A stretch of 11,220 nt of DNA, taken from contig JAKAEF010000022.1 of NCBI GenBank assembly GCA_021820025.1, positions 1-11,220 on the forward strand, in the 5' to 3' direction. Of this stretch, positions 6,997 to 11,220 are shown in pieces. Made by a program: the position numbers and the translations under genes. This stretch comes from a bacterium (GTDB taxonomy: Bacteria > Patescibacteriota > Microgenomatia > Levybacterales > UBA12049). How positions within the stretch are numbered: position 1 is the first letter of the stretch; each line of letters begins with the position of its first letter. The notes below the pieces were generated by a model. It was not told where the DNA came from. It did no database searches and saw only the letters and a program-made list of their open reading frames with translations.

Positions 6997-7005
6997 TGTT
7001 ATACT
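6997..7005 (+). promoter_or_regulatory. Extended -10 promoter for a leaderless gene
   Basis: TG-T-TATACT forms an extended -10 element. Six bases separate it from ATG 7012, so the predicted +1 is the first base of the start codon. A weak TTGTAT at 6979-6984 may serve as -35 with a short 15-base spacer. Confidence 0.55.
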
Positions 7006-7011
7006 TTATCT

Positions 7012-7581
7012 ATGATTGCTTTATTTTTAATTCTTCTGGGAATCTTCATTAATGGCATTGGAACCGCGCAATATATTATTCTTACACTTAAAGGAAAAAT
7101 TAAACCGAATAAAGTAACATTTTTTATTTGGTCTATTGCTCCATTTGTTGCATTTCTAGCTCAAACAGCAAAAGGGGTTGGCGTTCAGACACTGATGACC
7201 TTAAGTGTAAGTATTTTTCCCTTAAGTATATTCTTAATTTCATTTGTAAATAAGAAATCATATTGGAAAATAACAAAAATTGACTTATTTTGTGGATTGC
7301 TTTCTCTCTTGGGATTGCTTTTGTGGTTTCTTATGAAAGAAGCCAATTTAGCAATTCTTTTTAGCCTTTTCTCTGAGGCTTTAGCAACACTTCCAACCAT
7401 GATAAAAGCATATTCTTATCCAGAGACAGAGAATCCTCTCCCTTGGTTAGCAAGTGTTATTAGTGGATTATTAACGCTTGCTACGCTCGCCTCTTACACT
7501 TTTGAAAACTCTGCATTTCCAATTTTATACACAGTAGAAATGTTTCTAATCTTTTTATTTTCGTTTAAAAACAAGAAATGA
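7012..7581 (+). CDS. Six-helix membrane protein, possibly PQ-loop/SWEET/PnuC-like
   Basis: From ATG 7012 it has 189 residues and about six membrane helices in two groups of three, joined near residues 79-92 (NKKSYWKITKIDLF). An N-terminal segment (about 15-42, GIGTAQYIILTLKGKIKPNK followed by VTFFIWSI) and a segment after the midpoint (about 123-150, ALATLPTMIKAYSYPETENP followed by LPWLASVI) align over their full length without gaps. Each has a polar turn between helices, as in the repeated triple-helix bundles of PQ-loop, SWEET and PnuC-like carriers. Identity between the halves is low, so this family link is inference. An in-frame TTG at 6979 would add 11 residues, but the promoter lies downstream of it. 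The stop overlaps the next gene's start (ATGA). Confidence 0.7.
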   Translation: MIALFLILLGIFINGIGTAQYIILTLKGKIKPNKVTFFIWSIAPFVAFLAQTAKGVGVQTLMTLSVSIFPLSIFLISFVNKKSYWKITKIDLFCGLLSLLGLLLWFLMKEANLAILFSLFSEALATLPTMIKAYSYPETENPLPWLASVISGLLTLATLASYTFENSAFPILYTVEMFLIFLFSFKNKK

Positions 7582-7835
7582 TTATGTATACTGTTTATAT
7601 TTTAAGAACATCAGCAAATACCTTATATATTGGACAAACCAAAAATTTAGAGAAAAGATTACAAGAACATACTTCAAAAAAAGGAAATGCATCTAAATAT
7701 TTGCGAAAATTTTCTTCTTTTACATTGGTTTATACAGAAAAGTATGCAACTCTTTCAGAAGCCTTAAAAAGAGAATATTTTTTAAAACAGTTGTCTAAAG
7801 ACGAAAAGGAAAGCTTAATTTTAAAAACATTTTAA
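7578..7835 (+). CDS. GIY-YIG nuclease-domain protein (UvrC N-terminal/YhbQ-like)
   Basis: This 85-residue protein is a single GIY-YIG domain. VYIL (6-9) and YIG (17-19) correspond to the two halves of the name motif. KRLQEH (26-31) carries the conserved Arg27 and His31, and Glu66 (SEALKREYFLKQL) is at the metal-binding position. The length is normal for the stand-alone COG2827-type family. Such proteins have a nuclease fold, but the cellular role of most stand-alone members is poorly known. The start is ATG 7578, overlapping the previous stop, or ATG 7584 two codons later (MYTVYIL...). Translation is likely coupled to the membrane-protein gene, although no functional link is obvious. Confidence 0.88.
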   Translation: MIMYTVYILRTSANTLYIGQTKNLEKRLQEHTSKKGNASKYLRKFSSFTLVYTEKYATLSEALKREYFLKQLSKDEKESLILKTF

Positions 7836-7860
7836 TATTCGTATTTTTCGAATACTTTAT
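7836..7860 (+). terminator. Intrinsic terminator after the GIY-YIG gene
   Basis: TATTCG (7836-7841) pairs with CGAATA (7849-7854) over 6 bp around a seven-base T-rich loop, beginning directly after the TAA stop, with CTTTATTT following. On the minus strand the tail is less T-rich, so it mainly serves the plus strand between the convergent genes. Confidence 0.5.
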
Positions 7861-7867
7861 TTAAATT

Positions 7868-10255
7868 CTAGGATTTATGCTGAGGTTCAGTGGGTTTAAA
7901 GGGCAATGAAAATCTGCTTTGAAAATCTTTCGTAATTTCTGCAATTTGCATCCAAAAAAAAGACCATATCCAAACAATTAATGCCCAAACAAACGGTATT
8001 TTAGCAGGCATAAAAAATCCGGTAAGTGCAATAATAGTCGCAATAATTTGTGTAATTGAAGTAGCCCAAATTACTTGGTAACTTGGTAAGAATTTAAACC
8101 ACCTTTCTTTTGTTCTTGCAACATAGATAAGCATATGACCCGATACTGTTAATTTAAGAAAATAAACAGTTTGGATAACATTCCAAGATAAATGGAAAAC
8201 ATACACCATAAGTAAAAATAAGATAATACTATTTGCTATTCCAGTTGCTCCATACAAGGTACTTAATACAAATCGTTCGGTAACATTTATCTTTGCAGGT
8301 CTGTTTGTAGTTTTTACTCTATCAAAGGCCAATGAAATAATTGGAATGTCATTTAACAGTGCAATTAAAATAATTTGCAAAGGAGTTAATGGATATTCTT
8401 TATAAATAAGTCCTAGTAAAACTATTGTAATAATAAGCCTAAAACTTTCAGAAATTCTATAAACAGAATATGAATAAAGCCTTTGAAAAATTTTTCTCCC
8501 TTCTATAATTGCATCTTTAATAACTGATATGCCATTTGCGAGTAATACAATATCGGCTGTTGCTTTAAGACTGCTTACCGCATTTGCAACTGCAAAACCA
8601 ACATTTGCTTCTTTTATAGCTGGTAAATCATTTACGCCGTCTCCATTTGTTGCGACAGTAAAATATTTTTTTGCAATCTTTACTAAATGCAATTTATCTT
8701 CTGGCAAAATTTCAGCAAATGCTTTCGCTTTTTTATATATTTCTTCTGTAATATGATCCCATCCAATTTTTTCAAGTGTATTTTTATCAATTATTTCTTC
8801 TCCCGGTATATCTAAAATTCGGGCAATTTCTGTTGTAATTGCTTTATTATCTCCAGTTAACATAACAACATCTATTGCATTTTGTTTTAGGAAAGCAATA
8901 GTATCCTGAGCATCTGGTCTTACTTCATCTGATAGTGCTAAAAGACCAACTAGTTTCATATTTTTTTCTTCTTTTCCGCTTGTGGTTGCAACAGCCAGAG
9001 CTCGATATCCTTTACGTGCTAATTCTGAAACTGTATCTTCAAAACTTTTCTTTGTTTTTTTATCCAATTTACAAAGGTTTTCTATAATCTGAGGAGCTCC
9101 CAGAGAAATCGCTATAGTTTCTTTATCTTTTTTAACAATAATATTGCTTCTTTTTTTTATAGAATCTGCAGGTGTGTAATCAATAATTTCGTAATCAGAA
9201 TTTTTAATTTGTTCTTCTTGTGCTTTCTGAATGATTGATTGGCTGATAAGATTGTGATCATCTTTAAATGATGCAAGATACGCATATAAAAGAACATTAT
9301 TGTTATTATATTTTTCATATGAAAAAATATTTTGAATAATAATTTTATTTTGTGTGAGAGTGCCAGTTTTGTCTGTTAGTAATAAGTTAACATTTGCCAA
9401 ATCTTCCAATGCAGAAAGTCGCCTTACAATAACCTGTTTTTTGGATAATTCCAAAACTCCTAACGCAATAATAAGCGTCATAACGGTTGGTAAGCTAATA
9501 GGAATTCCTGCAATAAGAAGACTTAAATCAAGAGTTAATAAATCAGTGATAGGGTATTTTTGAAAAATAAAAACAAGACTTAAAATAATAACTCCGGTAA
9601 TACTCATGATTGAGAGAAACTTTGAAATTCGAATAATATCTTGTTCTAGAATGCTTTTCGTTTTAATTCCCTCAACGGACATAATGGTTCTCCCAAATGA
9701 CGTATTTTGTCCAACAGCAGTTATCTCTATAGTTGCAAGACCAGTTGCTAAAAATGAACCTGAAAATACTTTATCTTGATTCTTTTTATCCTTTGGAAGG
9801 GATTCTCCTGTTAATGCTGCTTCATTTGCGGAAGCATTTTTGCTATCTAGTAACCTTCCATCGGCCGGAATAATATCTCCTGCAGCTAATTGAATAATAT
9901 CTCCAACAGTAATAAGTTTTGCATTTATCCATTCCCATTTTTCTCCACGTAACACTTTAACGGTATTTGTTAATTTTTCATTTAGTTTCTTTATAGCATT
10001 ATCCGCTTTTCTCTCCTGCCAAATAGAGATTCCAATATTAAGTAAAAGTAATGATAAAATAAAATAGACATCAAAAATTCTATTACTTATGTAAGAAAGA
10101 ATGGCAGCAGCCAAGAGCATAAGTGAAATCGGAGAAAAAAATAATTGAAATAATTTTTTCCAAAAAGGTTCTTGTTGCTCAGGTATTTGGTTTAGTCCAT
10201 ATTGCTTTAATCTTTTTGCTGCCTCATCTGGAGAAAGACCGTGAAGAATTTCCAT
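7868..10255 (-). CDS. P3A-type (plasma-membrane H+-transporting) P-type ATPase
   Basis: This 795-residue P-type ATPase is complete. It has the N-terminal cation-ATPase domain (about 4-45), actuator motif TGES (149-152), phosphorylation site DKTGT with Asp295, KGYRAL (415-420), TGDN (467-470) and hinge GDGVND (538-543). Two segments place it in the P3A proton-pump group rather than with Ca2+ or Na+/K+ pumps: IPISLP in helix 4 (251-256) and LLNDIPIISLAFDRV in helix 6 (633-647). There Asp636 corresponds to the proton-binding Asp684 of plant AHA2. About ten helices are expected. It would extrude protons at ATP cost, supporting pH homeostasis and a proton gradient. Only about 23 residues follow the last helix, so the plant/fungal autoinhibitory tail is absent. 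The usual KGAP motif of the nucleotide domain reads LGAP (385-388). It has its own promoter; ATG 10255 lacks a Shine-Dalgarno sequence. Confidence 0.92.
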   Translation of the reverse strand: MEILHGLSPDEAAKRLKQYGLNQIPEQQEPFWKKLFQLFFSPISLMLLAAAILSYISNRIFDVYFILSLLLLNIGISIWQERKADNAIKKLNEKLTNTVKVLRGEKWEWINAKLITVGDIIQLAAGDIIPADGRLLDSKNASANEAALTGESLPKDKKNQDKVFSGSFLATGLATIEITAVGQNTSFGRTIMSVEGIKTKSILEQDIIRISKFLSIMSITGVIILSLVFIFQKYPITDLLTLDLSLLIAGIPISLPTVMTLIIALGVLELSKKQVIVRRLSALEDLANVNLLLTDKTGTLTQNKIIIQNIFSYEKYNNNNVLLYAYLASFKDDHNLISQSIIQKAQEEQIKNSDYEIIDYTPADSIKKRSNIIVKKDKETIAISLGAPQIIENLCKLDKKTKKSFEDTVSELARKGYRALAVATTSGKEEKNMKLVGLLALSDEVRPDAQDTIAFLKQNAIDVVMLTGDNKAITTEIARILDIPGEEIIDKNTLEKIGWDHITEEIYKKAKAFAEILPEDKLHLVKIAKKYFTVATNGDGVNDLPAIKEANVGFAVANAVSSLKATADIVLLANGISVIKDAIIEGRKIFQRLYSYSVYRISESFRLIITIVLLGLIYKEYPLTPLQIILIALLNDIPIISLAFDRVKTTNRPAKINVTERFVLSTLYGATGIANSIILFLLMVYVFHLSWNVIQTVYFLKLTVSGHMLIYVARTKERWFKFLPSYQVIWATSITQIIATIIALTGFFMPAKIPFVWALIVWIWSFFWMQIAEITKDFQSRFSLPFKPTEPQHKS

Positions 10256-10266
10256 ATATATTTATT

Positions 10267-10295
10267 AGTATAGAGCAGTTGTGTGTATGTGTAAA
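10267..10295 (-). promoter_or_regulatory. Promoter of the P-type ATPase gene
   Basis: TTTACA (10290-10295) and TATACT (10267-10272) are 17 bases apart, each with one mismatch to the sigma-70 consensus. Transcription would start near 10260, leaving about five leader bases before ATG 10255. Confidence 0.6.
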
Positions 10296-10297
10296 TA

Positions 10298-11220
10298 TTA
10301 GTTAGTGTCTCTCCCAATGGCTTCTGAGATATTAAAAAATCCATCAGTTTGTAATAATTTTTCTAATTCTAAATTAATTTGTGAAATTAGTTGTGGGCCC
10401 TTATATATCATTCCCGTAATGAGTTGAACTAAAGAGGCGCCTAGTTTAATCTTTTTATATGCATCTTTTGCAGAAAATATTCCCCCACAGCCAATAATCA
10501 CAAATCGTTTACCAAAATGCTTATATGTTAAGGCAATAAGTTGATTAGATCTTTCTTCACAAGGTTTACCACTAAAATTCCCTTTTAAAAATTGTTTTAC
10601 TTCTTCTTGATTTAAAGTTTTATCTTTTCTATTACTTTGCAAATTTCCTATTATGACACCTTTAGGGCAATGCTTTGCAATTACAGTAAGTATGGTGAGT
10701 GTTTCTGAATCAGTTTTAGAAATTGGCATTTTAACAAAAATCGGTTTTTTTATTTTTAATAAATCTATTTTTGATAAAAGCATGTCTAAATGTTGGGAAT
10801 TATAAAAATCTATATTACCTAATAAATTTGGGCAACTAATATTAAGTTCGTAATAACTATTATTAATATAATTTTTTTCAATTATTTTAAAAGCATTTAT
10901 TATGTCGTTAATACTTTTTTCTAAATTAAGTTTTTGCAAATTTGATCTCCCTATACTTATTCCAAGAGGAATAATAAATGATTTATTTTTTAACTTTTTA
11001 GCGATTATTTTTATCCCTGCATTTTTGAATCCTTTATTAACCATAAGTGATTTTGATTTTGGTAATCTGCCGAGCATAGGAGAAGGATTTCCTTTATATG
11101 GGTTATTGGTAACAGTGCCAATAGTTTGAAATCCAAATCCAAGAGTATATAAAATATTTGTTAATTTTGCGTCATAATCAAATCCGGCAGCAAGTCCAAT
11201 AGGATTGGTAAAGGTAATAT
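10298..11220 (-). CDS. pyrD: Dihydroorotate dehydrogenase, class-2-like, N-terminus outside the window
   Basis: The frame is open to the right edge (at least 306 residues); an internal ATG at 11077 is not the true start, because conserved sequence continues upstream of it. About 30-40 N-terminal residues are probably missing. NPIGLAAGFD, LGFGFQTIGTVTNNPYKGNP and RLPKSKSL match the start of quinone-type (class 2) enzymes, and IIGCGGIFSAKDAYKKIKLG (with ASLVQLITG) matches the FMN-phosphate region near the C-terminus. The enzyme oxidises dihydroorotate to orotate in pyrimidine synthesis, with FMN. Unusually, the catalytic-base motif is NISCPN, with Cys where class 2 enzymes have Ser (class 1 uses Cys). 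Two conserved flavin/substrate positions also look changed: the Lys after AAGFD is Tyr, and the Asn of the class 2 INR motif aligns with Val. The FMN-fold assignment is safe; class and exact substrate are less certain. Confidence 0.85.
   Translation of the reverse strand, partial: ITFTNPIGLAAGFDYDAKLTNILYTLGFGFQTIGTVTNNPYKGNPSPMLGRLPKSKSLMVNKGFKNAGIKIIAKKLKNKSFIIPLGISIGRSNLQKLNLEKSINDIINAFKIIEKNYINNSYYELNISCPNLLGNIDFYNSQHLDMLLSKIDLLKIKKPIFVKMPISKTDSETLTILTVIAKHCPKGVIIGNLQSNRKDKTLNQEEVKQFLKGNFSGKPCEERSNQLIALTYKHFGKRFVIIGCGGIFSAKDAYKKIKLGASLVQLITGMIYKGPQLISQINLELEKLLQTDGFFNISEAIGRDTN

Noticed and set aside
1..11220. CRISPR arrays, insertion sequences, integrase or toxin-antitoxin genes
   Set aside because: No regularly spaced repeats, transposase or recombinase motifs, or paired small toxin-antitoxin genes were seen on either strand.

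Overview
The window is AT-rich (roughly one third G+C by eye) and reads as ordinary bacterial chromosome with the standard bacterial code: UGA ends the genes at 2587-2589 and 7579-7581, and no long reading frame is interrupted by it. The gene set (a three-gene HlyD/MacB-type efflux operon, a P3A-type proton ATPase, a GT-C glycosyltransferase, a class-2-like dihydroorotate dehydrogenase, a short GIY-YIG nuclease), very tight spacing, and promoters placed directly on start codons suggest a small-genome bacterium, perhaps of the Patescibacteria/CPR. That assignment is inference; no taxonomic marker is present. The only RNA gene is a tRNA-Gln.

Layout. 48-503 (minus): unrecognised small protein, richer in G+C than its surroundings, with a complex leader (494-602) and two CRP-like palindromes (624-662) upstream. 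667-3825 (minus): operon of HlyD/MacA-like adaptor, MacB/LolD-type ATPase and FtsX/MacB-type permease, overlapping or 4 bases apart. 3931-4001 (plus): tRNA-Gln(UUG) with a good promoter and a short terminator. 4035-4406 (plus): small four-helix membrane protein. 4470-5915 (minus) and 5960-6949 (plus): GT-C glycosyltransferase and acyltransferase-3 membrane protein, divergent from a 44-base shared promoter region, probably acting in cell-surface glycan or glycolipid modification. 7012-7581 and 7578-7835 (plus): six-helix membrane protein coupled by an ATGA overlap to a GIY-YIG nuclease-like protein. 7868-10255 (minus): P3A-type H+-ATPase with its own promoter. 10298 to the right edge (minus): partial dihydroorotate dehydrogenase with altered active-site positions.

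The most notable signals are regulatory. Two CRP-like sites lie two helical turns apart and centre at -41.5 and -63.5 from the start predicted by the -10 box at 597-602. Several genes have -10 boxes placed so that transcription would begin on, or within a few bases of, the start codon. No mobile element, CRISPR array or defence system is visible, and no stretch of 300 bases lacks a gene.
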